Assembly (NCBI RefSeq): GCF_032854445.1
Contig: NW_027018162.1
Location: forward strand, 1 to 64,000
Direction of reading: 5' to 3'
DNA: 64,000 bases
Origin: Liolophura sinensis
Taxonomy: Eukaryota; Mollusca; Polyplacophora; Chitonida; Chitonidae
The position numbers and the translations under genes were made by a program. Below are positions 24,162 through 36,794 of the stretch, one piece after another. Each line of letters starts with the position of its first letter. The first letter of the stretch is position 1. Below the pieces are notes generated by a model, which was not told the DNA's origin, did no database searches, and was given only the letters and a program-made list of their open reading frames with translations.

Positions 24162-27100
24162 AAAGTACAACTAAACACTAACCCACATTTATAAGGTGCC
24201 AAAAGATGCGGAATTGGGCCAGGCATCGGCAGCTGTTAAAAAATTGCAAATATCCCTGGTTTCCATGGAGTAAGAGCCGTTGCTGGGCACGTGATTATGA
24301 CATCAATGATCATTGAATTGTCCCTACAGCCAAAAGTATTGGTCGGAGAGCAACGCGGTTTGCACCATTCGATTTCTCGTCACAAAATACGTCGGATTAG
24401 CCTCTTACCAGCAGCACTGGAACAGTTTTTCCACTTTTGCATTTTTACCTGGTCTTTTTGTTAATTGAAATCGGCTACACTGTACTCTGTACAATCGCGA
24501 CTGGTCATTACTATATTCAACTTTTGACTATAAGTTATGTGCCCTTCGGTAGCCCAGAAGACCTGAAATCTTTGGGCCAAGCCCATTTAACTCACCCAGC
24601 AATTGCCTTACTTCTCAGTGCAAGACAATCTCAATGTCTTTATCTACGTGTAGAAAAACCACACCATTTGTACGTGAAAAACACAAGGTACTTGATACAG
24701 TCTGCTGTAAAAAGTACAACTGAACACTGACTCACTTCAGTAAGGTGCCAAAAGATGCGGAATTAAGACAGGCATCGGCAGCTGTTGAAAAATTGCAAAT
24801 TTCCCTGGTTTCCATGGAGTAAGAGCCGTTGCTGGGCACGTGATTATGACATAAATGATCATTCAATTGTCACTACAGCCAAAAGTATTGGTCGGAGAGC
24901 AACGCGGTTTGCACCATTCGATTTTTCGTCACAAAATACGTCGGATTAGCCTCTTACCAGCAGCACTGGAACAGTTTTTCCACTTTTGCATTTTTGCCTG
25001 GTCTTTTTGTTAATTGAAATCGGCTACACTGTACTCTGTACAATCGCGACTGGTCATTACTATATTCAACTTTTGACTATAAGTTATGTGCCCTTCGGTA
25101 GCACAGAAGACCTGAAATCTTTGGGCCAAGCCCATTTAACTCACCCAGCAATTGTCTTACTTCTAAGTCCAAGACAATCTCAATGTCTTTATCTACGTGT
25201 AGAAAAACCACACCATTTGTACGTGAAAAACACAAGGTACTTGATACAGTCTGCTGTAAAAAGTACAACTAAACACTAACCCACATTTATAAGGTGCCAA
25301 AAGATGCGGAATTGGGCCAGGCATCGGCAGCTGTTAAAAAATTGCAAATATCCCTGGTTTCCATGGAGTAAGAGCCGTTGCTGGGCACGTGATTATGACA
25401 TCAATGATCATTGAATTGTCGCTACAGCCAAAAGTATTGGTCGGAGAGCGACGCGGATTGCACCATTCGATTTCTCGTCACAAAATACGTCGGATTAGCC
25501 TCTTACCAGCAGCACTGGAACAGTTTTTCCACTTTTGCATTTTTGCCTGGTCTTTTTGTTAATTGAAATCGGCTACACTGTACTCTGTACAATCGCGACT
25601 GGTCATTACTATATTCAACTTTTGACTATAAGTTATGTGCCCTTCGGTAGCCCAGAAGACGTCAAATCTTTCGGCTAAGCCCATTTAACTCACCCAGCAA
25701 TTGTCTTACTTCTAAGTGCAAGACAATCTCAATGTCTTTATCTACGTGTAGAAATAGCACACCATTTGTACGTGAAAAACACAAGGTACTTGATACAGTC
25801 TGCTGTAAAAAGTACAACTGACCACAGACCCACATTTATAAGGTGCCAAAAGATGCGGAATTGGGCCAGGTATCGGCAGCTGTTGAAAAATTGCCAATTT
25901 CCCTGGTTTCCATGGAGTAAGAGCCGTTGCTGTGCACGTGATTATGACATAAATGATCATTCAATTGTCGCTACAGGCAAAAGTATTGGTCGGAGAGCAA
26001 CGCGGTTTGCACCATTCGATTTCTCGTCACAAAATACGTCGGATTAGCCTCTTACCAGCAGCACTGGAACAATTTTTTTAATTTTGCGTTTTTGCCTGGT
26101 CTTTTTGTTAATTGAAATCGGCTACACTGTACTCTGTACAATCGCGACTGGTCATTACTATATTCAACTTTTGACTATAAGTTATGTGCCCTTCGGTAGC
26201 CCAGAAGACCTGAAATTTTTGGGCTAAGCCCATTTAACTCACCCAGCAATTGCCTTACTTCTAAGTGCAAGACAATCTCAATGTCTTTATCTACGTGTAG
26301 AAATACCACACCATTTGTACGTAATAAACGCAAGGTACTTGATACAGTCTGCTGTAAAAAGTACAACTGAACACTGACCCACTTCAGTAAGGTGCCAAAA
26401 GATGCGGAATTGAGCCAGGCATCGGCAGCTGTTGAAAAATTGCAAATTTCCCTGGTTTCCATGGAGTAAGAGCCGTTGCTGGGCACGTGATTATGACATA
26501 AATAATCATGCAATTGTCGCTACAGCCAAAAGTATTGGTCGGAGAGCAACGCGGTTTGCACCATTCGATTTCTCGTCACAAAATACGTCGGATTAGCCTC
26601 TTACCAGCAGCACTGGAACAGTTTTTCCACTTTTGCATTTTTACCTGGTCTTTTTGTTAATTGAAATCGGCTACACTGTACTCTGTACAATCGCGACTGG
26701 TCATTACTATTTTCAACTTTTGACTATAAGTTATGTGCCCTTCGGTAGCCCAGAAGACCTGAAATCTTTGGGCCAAGCCCATTTAACTCACCCAGCAATT
26801 GCCTTACTTCTCAGTGCAAGACAATCTCAATGTCTTTATCTACGTGTAGAAAAACCACACCATTTGTACGTGAAAAACACAAGGTACTTGATACAGTCTG
26901 CTGTAAAAAGTACAACTGAACACTGACTCACTTCAGTAAGGTGCCAAAAGATGCGGAATTGAGACAGGCATCGGCAGCTGTTGAAAAATTGCAAATTTCC
27001 CTGGTTTCCATGGAGTAAGAGCCGTTGCTGGGCACGTGATTATGACATAAATGATCATTCAATTGTCACTACAGCCAAAAGTATTGGTCGGAGAGCAACG

Positions 27101-27455
27101 CGGTTTGCACCATTCGATTTTTCGTCACAAAATACGTCGGATTAGCCTCTTACCAGCAGCACTGGAACAGTTTTTCCACTTTTGCATTTTTGCCTGGTCT
27201 TTTTGTTAATTGAAATCGGCTACACTGTACTCTGTACAATCGCGACTGGTCATTACTATATTCAACTTTTGACTATAAGTTATGTGCCCTTCGGTAGCCC
27301 AGAAGACCTGAAATGTTTGGGCTAAGCCCATTTAACTCACCCAGCAATTGTCTTACTTCTAAGTGCAAGACAATCTCAATGTCTTTATCTACGTGTAGAA
27401 AAACCACACCATTTGTACGTGAAAAACACAAGGTACTTGATACAGTCTGCTGTAA
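23064..27455 (+). repeat. 4-unit higher-order repeat, upstream cluster, with internal 2-unit duplication
   Basis: Units start at 23064 J1, 23613 J1t, 24162 J3, 24711 J1t, 25260 J3, 25809 J4, 26358 J1 and 26907 J1t. The basic order J1, J1t, J3, J4 is the same as in 40070-46656. The J1t and J3 pair is present twice in a row: from about 23218 to 24315 and again to about 25413 the sequence repeats at an offset of 1098 bp. Both copies carry GAATTAAGACAGG, CGATTTTTCGTCAC, CTTCTCAGTGCAAG and GGTAGCACAGAAG. This looks like one very recent two-unit gain. Confidence 0.85.
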
Positions 27456-29649
27456 AAAGTACAACTGACCACAGACCCACATGAATAAGGTGCCAAAAGA
27501 TGCGGAATTGAGACAGGCATCGGCAGCTGTTGAAAAATTGCAAATTTCCCTGGTTTCCATAGAGTAAGAGCCGTTGCTGGGCACGTGATTATGACATAAA
27601 TGATCATGCAATTGTCACTACAGCCAAAAGTATTGGTCGGAGAACAACGCGGTTTGCACCATTCGATTTGTCGTCACAAAATACGTCGGATTAGCCTCTT
27701 ACCAGCAGCACTGGAACAGTTTTCGCACTTTTGCATTTTTGCCTGGTCTTTTTGTTAATTGAAATCGGCTACACTGTACTCTGTACAATCGCGACTGGTC
27801 ATTACTATATTCAACTTTTGACTATAAGATATGTGCCCTTCGGTAGCCCAGAAGACCTGAAATCTTTGGGCTAAGCCCATTTAACTCACCCAGCAATTGT
27901 CTTACTTCTAAGTGCAAGACAATCTCAATGTCTTTATCTACGTGTAGAAAAACCACACCATTTGTACATAAAAAACACAAGGTACTTGATACAGTCTGCT
28001 GTAAAAAGTACAACTAAACACTGACCAACATTTATAAGGTGCCAAAAGATGCGGAATTGAGCCAGGCATCGGCAGCTGTTGAAAAATTGCAAATTTCCCT
28101 GGTTTCCATGGAGTAAGAGCCGTTGCTGGGCACGTGATTATGATATAAATGATCATTCAATTGTCACTACAGCCAAAAGTATTGGTCGGAGAGCAACGCG
28201 GTTTGCACCATTCGATTTCTCGTCACAAAATACGTCGGATTAGCCTCTTACCAGCAGCACTGGAACAGTTTTCGCACTTTTGCATTTTTGCCTGGTCTTT
28301 TTGTTAATTGAAATCGGCTACACTGTACTCTGTACAATCGCGATTGGTCATTACTATATTCAACTTTTGACTATAAGTTATGTGCCCTTCGGTAGCCCAG
28401 AAGACCTAAAATTTTTGGGCTAAGCCCATTTAACTAACCCAGCAATTGCCTTACTTCTAAGTGCAAGACAATCTCAATGTCTTTATCTACGTGTAGAAAA
28501 ACAACACCATTTGTACGTGAGAAACACAAGGTACTTGATACAGTCTGCTGTAAAAAGTACAACTGAACATTGACCCACTTCAGTAAGGTGCCAAAAGATG
28601 CGGAATTGAGCCAGGCATCGGCAGCTGTTGAAAAATTGCAAATTTGCCTGGTTTCCATGGAGTAAGAGCCGTTGCTGGGCACGTGATTATGACATAAATA
28701 ATCATGCAATTGTCGCTACAGCCAAAAGTATTGGTCGGAGAGCAACGCGGTTTGCACCATTCGATTTCTCGTCACAAAATACGTCGGATTAGCCTCTTAC
28801 CAGCAGCACTGGAACAGTTTTTGCACTCTTGCATTTTTACCTGGTCTTTTTGTTAATTGAAATCGGCTACACTGTACTCTGTACAATCGCGACTGGTCAT
28901 TACTATATTCAACTTTTGACTATAAGTTATGTGCCCTTCGGTAGCCCAGAAGACCTGAAATCTTTGGGCTCAGCCCATTTAACTCACCCAGCAATTGCCT
29001 TACTTCTAAGTGCAAGACAATCTCAATGTCTTTATCTACGTGTAGAAAAACCACACCATTTGTACATGAAAAACACAAGGTACTTGATACAGTCTGCTGT
29101 AAAAAGTACAACTGAACACTGACCCACTTCAGTAAGGTGCCAAAAGATGCGGAATTGAGACAGGCATCGGCAGCTGTTGAAAAATTGCAAATATCCCTGG
29201 TTTCCATGGAGTAAGAGCCGTTGCAGGGCACGTGATTATGACATAAATGATCATTCAATTGTGACTACAGCCAAAAGTATTGGTCGGAGAGCAACGCGGT
29301 TTGCACCATTCGATTTCTCGTCACAAAATACGTCGGATTAGCCTCTTACCAGCAGCACTGGAACAGTTTTTCCACTTTTGCATTTTTACCTGGTCTTTTG
29401 TTAATTGAAATCGGCTACACTGTACTCTGTACAATCGCGACTGGTCATTACTATATTCAACTTTTGACTATAAGTTATGTGCCCTTCGTAGCCCAGAAGA
29501 CCTGAAATCTTTGGCCTAAGCCCATTTAACTCACCCAGCAATTGTCTTACTTCTAAGTCCAAGACAATCTCAATGTCTTTATCTACGTGTAGAAAAACAA
29601 CACCATTTGTACGTGAAAAACACAAGGTACTTGATACAGTCTGCTGTAA
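27456..29649 (+). repeat. Block A copy B (units 51-54)
   Basis: Units start at 27456 J2, 28005 J3a, 28554 J1 (with GAACATTGACC) and 29103 J1. The stretch from about 27140 to 29220 corresponds to about 15060-17140 at an offset of 22 units (12079 bp) with only a handful of differences, for example AAATCTTTGG at 27861 against AAATGTTTGG at 15782. The CATAGAGTAAG, GATATAAATG and GCGATTGGTC markers are all present. The last unit ends with CTTTGGCCTAAG, which in block A ends a separate unit (17574), so this copy has one unit fewer there. It is the last clean stretch before the indel-rich zone that starts near 29390. Confidence 0.8.
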
Positions 29650-32385
29650 AAAGTACAACTGACCACAGACCCACATGAATAAGGTGCCAAAAGATGCGGA
29701 ATTGAGCCAGGCATCGGCAGTTTGTTGAAAAATTGCAAATTCCCCTGGTTTCCATGGAGTAAGAGCCGTTGCTGGGCACGTGATTATAACATAAATGATC
29801 ATTCAATTGTCGCTACAGCAAACGTATTGGTCGGAGAGCAACGCGGATTGCACCATTCGATTTCTCGTCACAAAATACGTCGGATTAGCCTCTTACCAGC
29901 AGCACTGGAACAGTTTTTCCACTTTTGTTCTTTTTGTTAATTGAAATCGGCTTACACTGTACTCTGTACAATCGCGACTGGTCATTACTATATTCAACTT
30001 TTGACTATAAGTTATGTGACCTTCGGTAGCCCAGAAGACCTGAAATCTTTGGGCTAAGCCCATTTAACTCACCCAGCAATTGTCTTACTTCTAAGTCCAA
30101 GACAATCTCAATGTCTTTATCTACGTGTAGAAAAACCACACCATTTGTACGTGAAAAACACAAGGTACTTGATACAGTCTGCTGTAAAAAGTACAACTAA
30201 ACACTAACCCACATTTATAAGGTGCCAAAAGATGCGGAATTGGGCCAGGCATCGGCAGCTGTTGAAAAATTGCAAATTTCCCTGGTTTCCATGGAGCAAG
30301 AGCCGTTGCTGGGCACGTGATTATGACATAAATGATCATTCAATTGTCGCTACAGCCAAACGTATTGGTCGGAGAGCAACGCGGATTGCACCATTCGATT
30401 TCTCGTCACAAAATACGTCGGATTAGCCTCTTACCAGCAGCACTGGAACAGTTTTTCCACTTTTGCATTTTTGCCTGGTCTTTTTGTTAATTGAAATCGG
30501 CTACACTGTACTCTGTACAATCGCGACTGGTCATTACTATATTCAACTTTTGACTATAAGTTATGTGCCCTTCGGTAGCCCAGAAGACCTGAAATGTTTG
30601 GGCTAAGCCCATTTAACTCACCAGCAATTGTCTTACTTCTAAGTGCAAGACAATCTCAATGTCTTTATCTACGTGTAGAAAAACCACACCATTTGTACGT
30701 GAAAAACACAAGGTACTTGATACAGTCTGCTGTAAAAAGTACAACTGACCACAGACCCACATGAATAAGGTGCCAAAAGATGCGGAATTGAGACAGGCAT
30801 CGGCAGCTGTTGAAAAATTGCAAATTTCCCTGGTTTCCATAGAGTAAGAGCCGTTGCTGGGCACGTGATTATGACATAAATGATCATGCAATTGTCACTA
30901 CAGCCAAAGTATTGGTCGGAGAGCAACGCGGTTTGCACCATTCGATTTCTCGTCACAAAATACGTCGGATTAGCCTCTTACCAGCAGCACTGGAACAGTT
31001 TTCGCACTTTTGCATTTTTGCCTGGTCTTTTTGTTAATTGAAATCGGCTACACTGTACTCTGTACAATCGCGATTGGTCATTACTATATTCAACTTTGAC
31101 TATAAGTTATGTGCCCTTCGGTAGCCCAGAAGACCTAAAATTTTTGGGCTAAGCCCATTTAACTAACCCAGCAATTGCCTTACTTCTAAGTGCAAGACAA
31201 TCTCAATGTCTTTATCTACGTGTAGAAAAACAACACCATTTGTACGTGAGAAACACAAGGTACTTGATACAGTCTGCTGTAAAAAGTACAACTGAACACT
31301 GACCCACTTCAGTAAGGTGCCAAAAGATGCGGAATTGAGCCAGGCATCGGCAAGCTGTTGAAAAATTGCAAATTTCCCTGGTTTCCATGGAGTAAGAGCC
31401 GTTGCTGGGCACGTGATTATGACATAAATAATCATGCAATTGTCGCTACAGCCAAAAGTATTGGTCGGAGAGCAACGCGGTTTGCACCATTCGATTTCTC
31501 GTCACAAAATACGTCGGATTAGCCTCTTACCAGCAGCACTGGAACAGTTTTTCCACTTTTGCATTTTTACCTGGTCTTTTTGTTAATTGAAATCGGCTAC
31601 ACTGTACTCTGTACAATCGCGACTGGTCATTACTATATTCAACTTTTGACTATAAGTTATGTGCCCTTCGGTAGCCCAGAAGACCTGAAATCTTTGGCCT
31701 AAGCCCATTTAACTCACCCAGCAATTGTCTTACTTCTAAGTCCAAGACAATCTCAATGTCTTTATCTACGTGTAGAAAAACAACACCATTTGTACGTGAA
31801 AAACACAAGGTACTTGATACAGTCTGCTGTAAAAAGTACAACTGACCACAGACCCACATGAATAAGGTGCCAAAAGATGCGGAATTGAGCCAGGCATCGG
31901 CAGTTGTTGAAAAATTGCAAATTCCCCTGGTTTCCATGGAGTAAGAGCCGTTGCTGGGCACGTGATTATAACATAAATGATCATTCAATTGTCGCTACAG
32001 CCAAACGTATTGGTCGGAGAGCAACGCGGATTGCACCATTCGATTTCTCGTCACAAAATACGTCGGATTAGGCCTCTTACCAGCAGCACTGGAACAGTTT
32101 TTCCACTTTTGCATTTTTGCCTGGTCTTTTTGTTAATTGAAATCGGCTACACTGTACTCTGTACAATCGCGACTGGTCATTACTATATTCAACTTTTGAC
32201 TATAAGTTATGTGACCTTCGGTAGCCCAGAAGACCTGAAATCTTTGGGCTAAGCCCATTTAACTCACCCAGCAATTGTCTTACTTCTAAGTCCAAGACAA
32301 TCTCAATGTCTTTATCTACGTGTAGAAAAACCACACCATTTGTACGTGAAAAACACACAAGGGTACTTGATACAGTCTGCTGTAA
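29650..32385 (+). repeat. Block A copy C, shortened by two unit fusions
   Basis: Units start at 29650 J2, 30188 J3, 30736 J2, 31283 J1 and 31833 J2, with lengths 538, 548, 547, 550 and 553. The unit at 30188 is a chimera: a J3 start as in 18672, but the body marker CATGGAGCAAG of the unit at 14828. The unit at 30736 starts like 15377 (CATAGAGTAAG) and ends like 15926 (GCGATTGGTC, CTAAAATTTTTGGG). The unit at 31283 starts like 16475 and ends with CTTTGGCCTAAG. Each fusion removes one monomer while keeping the register. Single-base indels are frequent throughout. Confidence 0.8.
29921..29935 (+). repeat. 12-bp deletion in the T-tract cluster of unit 55
   Basis: Here ACTTTTG is joined directly to TTCTTTTTG. 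Other units have a further CATTTTTGCCTGG-like stretch between these T-runs, and 12 bp are missing. The ends share short T-runs, so slippage, in the cell or in read consensus, is a likely cause. It is the main reason unit 55 (29650-30187) is only 538 bp. Confidence 0.75.
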
Positions 32386-35300
32386 AAAGTACAACTAAAC
32401 ACTAACCCACATTTATAAGGTGCCAAAAGATGCGGAATTGGGCCAGGCATCGGCAGCTGTTGAAAAATTGCAAATTTCCCTGGTTTCCATGGAGCAAGAG
32501 CCGTTGCTGGGCACGTGATTATGACATAAATGATCATTCAATTGTCGCTACAGCCAAACGTATTGGTCGGAGAGCAACGCGGATTGCACCATTCGATTTC
32601 TCGTCACAAAATACGTCGGATTAGCCTCTTACCAGCAGCACTGGAACAGTTTTTTCCACTTTTGCATTTTTGCCTGGTCTTTTTGTTAATTGAAATCGGC
32701 TACACTGTACTCTGTACAATCGCGACTGGTCATTACTATATTCAACTTTTGACTATAAGTTATGTGCCCTTCGGTAGCCCAGAAGACCTGAAATGTTTGG
32801 GCTAAGCCCATTTAACTCACCCAGCAATTGTCTTACTTCTAAGTGCAAGACAATCTCAATGTCTTTATCTACGTGTAGAAAAACCACACCATTTGTACGT
32901 GAAAAACACAAGGTACTTGATACAGTCTGCTGTAAAAAGTACAACTGACCACAGACCCACATGAATAAGGTGCCAAAAGATGCGGAATTGAGACAGGCAT
33001 CGGCAGCTGTTGAAAAATTGCAAATTTCCCTGGTTTCCATAGAGTAAGAGCCGTTGCTGGGCACGTGATTATGACATAAATGATCATGCAATTGTCACTA
33101 CAGCCAAAAGTATTGGTCGGAGAACAACGCGGTTTGCACCATTCGATTTGTCGTCACAAAATACGTCGGATTAGCCTCTTACCAGCAGCACTGGAACAGT
33201 TTTTTCACTTTTGCATTTTTGCCTGGTCTTTTTGTTAATTGAAATCGGCTACACTGTACTCTGTACAATCGCGACTGGTCATTACTATATTCAACTTTTG
33301 ACTATAAGATATGTGCCCTTCGGTAGCCCAGAAGACCTGAAATGTTTGGGCTAAGCCCATTTAACTCACCCAGCAATTGTCTTACTTCTAAGTGCAAGAC
33401 AATCTCAATGTCTTTATCTACGTGTAGAAAAACCACACCATTTGTACATAAAAAACACAAGGTACTTGATACAGTCTGCTGTAAAAAGTACAACTAAACA
33501 CTGACCAACATTTATAAGGTGCCAAAAGATGCGGAATTGAGCCAGGCATCGGCAGCTGTTGAAAAATTGCAAATTTCCCTGGTTTCCATGGAGTAAGAGC
33601 CGTTGCTGGGCACGTGATTATGATATAAATGATCATTCAATTGTCACTACAGCCAAAAGTATTGGTCGGAGAGCAACGCGGTTTGCACCATTCGATTTCT
33701 CGTCACAAAATACGTCGGATTAGCCTCTTACCAGCAGCACTGGAACAGTTTTCGCACTTTTGCATTTTTGCCTGGTCTTTTTGTTAATTGAAATCGGCTA
33801 CACTGTACTCTGTACAATCGCGATTGGTCATTACTATATTCAACTTTTGACTATAAGTTATGTGCCCTTCGGTAGCCAGAAGACCTAAAATTTTTGGGCT
33901 AAGCCCATTTAACTAACCCAGCAATTGCCTTACTTCTAAGTGCAAGACAATCTCAATGTCTTTATCTACGTGTAGAAAAACAACACCATTTTGTACGTGA
34001 GAAACACAAGGTACTTGATACAGTCTGCTGTAAAAAGTACAACTGAACACTGACCCACTTCAGTAAGGTGCCAAAAGATGCGAATTGAGCCAGGCATCGG
34101 CAGCTGTTGAAAAATTGCAAATTTCCCTGGTTTCCATGGAGTAAGAGCCGTTGCTGGGCACGTGATTATGACATAAATATCATGCAATTGTCGCTACAGC
34201 CAAAAGTATTGGTCGGAGAACAACGCGGTTTGCACCATTCGATTTCTCGTCACAAAATACGTCGGATTAGCCTCTTACCAGCAGCACTGGAACAGTTTTT
34301 TGCACTTTTGCATTTTTACCTGGTCTTTTTGTTAATTGAAATCGGCTACACTGTACTCTGTACAATCGCGACTGGTCATTACTATATTCAACTTTTGACT
34401 ATAAGTTATGTGCCCTTCGGTAGCCCAGAAGACCTGAAATCTTTGGCTCAGCCCATTTAACTCACCCAGCAATTGCCTTACTTCTAAGTGCAAGACAATC
34501 TCAATGTCTTTATCTACGTGTAGAAAAAACCACACCATTTGTACATGAAAAACACAAGGTACTTGATACAGTCTGCTGTAAAAAGTACAACTGAACACTG
34601 ACCCACTTCAGTAAGGTGCCAAAAGATGCGGAATTGAGACAGGCATCGGCAGCTGTTGAAAATTGCAAATATCCCTGGTTTCCATGGAGTAAGAGCCGTT
34701 GCAGGGCACGTGATTATGACATAAATGATCATTCAATTGTGACTACAGCCAAAAGTATTGGTCGGAGAGCAACGCGGTTTGCACATTCGATTTCTCGTCA
34801 CAAAATACGTCGGATTAGCCTCTTACCAGCAGCACTGGAACAGTTTTTCCACTTTTGCATTTTTACCTGGTCTTTTTGTTAATTGAAATCGGCTACACTG
34901 TACTCTGTACAATCGCGACTGGTCATTACTATATTCAACTTTTGACTATAAGTTATGTGCCCTTCGGTAGCCCAGAAGACCTGAAATCTTTGGCCTAAGC
35001 CCATTTAACTCACCCAGCAATTGTCTTACTTCTAAGTCCAAGACAATCTCAATGTCTTTATCTACGTGTAGAAAAACAACACATTTGTACGTGAAAAACA
35101 CAAGGTACTTGATACAGTCTGCTGTAAAAAGTACAACCTGACCACAGACCCACATGAATAAGGTGCCAAAAGATGCGGAATTGAGCCAGGCATCGGCAGT
35201 TGTTGAAAAATTGCAAATTCCCCTGGTTTCCATGGAGTAAGAGCCGTTGCTGGGCACGTGATTATAACATAAATGATCATTCAATTGTCGCTACAGCCAA

Positions 35301-35677
35301 ACGTATTGGTCGGAGAGCAACGCGGATTGCACCATTCGATTTCTCGTCACAAAATACGTCGGATTAGCCTCTTACCAGCAGCACTGGAACAGTTTTTCCA
35401 CTTTTGCATTTTTGCCTGGTCTTTTTGTTAATTGAAATCGGCTACACTGTACTCTGTACAATCGCGACTGGTCATTACTATATTCAACTTTTGACTATAA
35501 GTTATGTGACCTTCGGTAGCCCAGAAGACCTGAAATCTTTGGGCTAAGCCCATTTAACTCACCCAGCAATTGTCTTACTTCTAAGTCCAAGACAATCTCA
35601 ATGTCTTTATCTACGTGTAGAAAAACCACACCATTTGTACGTGAAAAACACAAGGTACTTGATACAGTCTGCTGTAA
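32386..35677 (+). repeat. Block A copy D (units 60-65), indel-rich
   Basis: Units start at 32386 J3, 32936 J2, 33485 J3a, 34034 J1, 34582 J1 and 35128 J2. The diagnostic substitutions of block A are kept in order: CATGGAGCAAG 32490, CATAGAGTAAG 33039, GATATAAATG 33621, GCGATTGGTC 33821, TTGGCCTAAG 34991, CAAATTCCCCTGG 35211 and GTGACCTTCGG 35506. Against that background there are many isolated one-base changes in length, such as GGTAGCCAGAAG (33876), CACCATTTTGTACG (33988), TTTGCACATTCG (34781) and CAACACATTTG (35088). The pattern is lineage markers intact and homopolymer lengths disturbed. Confidence 0.8.
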
Positions 35678-36130
35678 AAAGTACAACTAAACACTAACCC
35701 ACATTTATAAGGTGCCAATAGATGCGGAATTGGGCCAGGCATCGGCAGCTGTTAAAAAATTGCAAATATCCCTGGTTTCCATGGAGTAAGAGCCGTTGCT
35801 GGGCACGTGATTATGACATCAATGATCATTGAATTGTCGCTACAGCCAAAAGTATTGGTCGGAGAGCGACGCGGATTGCACCATTCGATTTCTCGTCACA
35901 AAATACGTCGGATTAGCCTCTTACCAGCAGCACTGGAACAGTTTTTCCACTTTTGCATTTTTGCCTGGTCTTTTTGTTAATTGAAATCGGCTACACTGTA
36001 CTCTGTACAATCGCGACTGGTCATTACTATATTCAACTTTTCACTATAAGTTATGTGCCCTTCGGTAGCCCAGAAGACGTCAAATCTTTCGGCTAAGCCC
36101 ATTTAACTCACCCAGCAATTGTCTTACTTC

Positions 36131-36150
36131 TAACTGCAAGATTTATCTAC
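36131..36150 (+). repeat. 13-bp deletion in unit 66
   Basis: CTGCAAGA is joined directly to TTTATCTACG. The matching copies at about 17485 and 19132 have 13 further bases here (CAATATCAATGTC). This explains the 538-bp length of the unit at 35678-36215, together with two extra bases slightly downstream (GTACGTGGAAAAAC and GGTTACTGTATACAG). Confidence 0.75.
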
Positions 36151-36780
36151 GTGTAGAAAAACCACACCATTTGTACGTGGAAAAACACAAGGTTACTGTA
36201 TACAGTCTGCTGTAAAAAGTACAACTGACCACAGACCCACATTTATAAGGTGCCAAAAGATGCGGAATTGGGCCAGGTATCGGCAGCTGTTGAAAAATTG
36301 CCAATTTCCTGGGTTTCCATGGAGTAAGAGCCGTTGCTGTGCACATGATTATGACATAAATGATCATTCAATTGTCGCTACAGCCAAAATTATTGGTCGG
36401 AGAGCAACGCGGTTTGCACCATTCGATTTCTCGTCACAAAATACGTCGGATTAGCCTCTTACCAGCAGCACTGGAACAATTTTTCCCAATTTTGCGTTTT
36501 TGCCTGGTCTTTTTGTTAATTGAAATCGGCTACACTGTACTCTGTACAATCGCGACTGGTCATTACTATATTCAACTTTTGACTATAAGTTATGTGCCCT
36601 TCGGTAGCCCAGAAGACGTCAAATCTTTCGGCTAAGCCCATTTAACTCACCCAGCAATTGTCTTAACCTTCCCAAGTCCAAGACAATCTCAATGTCTTTA
36701 TCTACGTGTAGAAAAACCACACCATTTGTACGTGAAAAACACAAGGTACTTGATACAGTCTGCTGTAAAAAGTACAACTG

Positions 36781-36794
36781 ACCACTGACCACTG
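36781..36794 (+). repeat. 7-bp tandem duplication ACCACTG at a unit junction
   Basis: The J4b junction, which reads GACCACTGACCC in the units at 19770 and 38972, here has ACCACTG twice. About 115 bp earlier, TTAACCTTCCCAAG replaces TTACTTCCAAG near 36663. Both lie in the indel-rich zone, so consensus error is possible. A true slippage event at the hypervariable junction is the alternative. Confidence 0.75.

Noticed and set aside
23979-24170. Recurring reverse-strand open frames of 63-112 codons in most units
   Set aside because: They recur only because near-identical 549-bp units repeat in frame. They begin at TTG or arbitrary starts, are broken by indels in many units, overlap forward frames, vary mainly by amino-acid changes and match no family I know.
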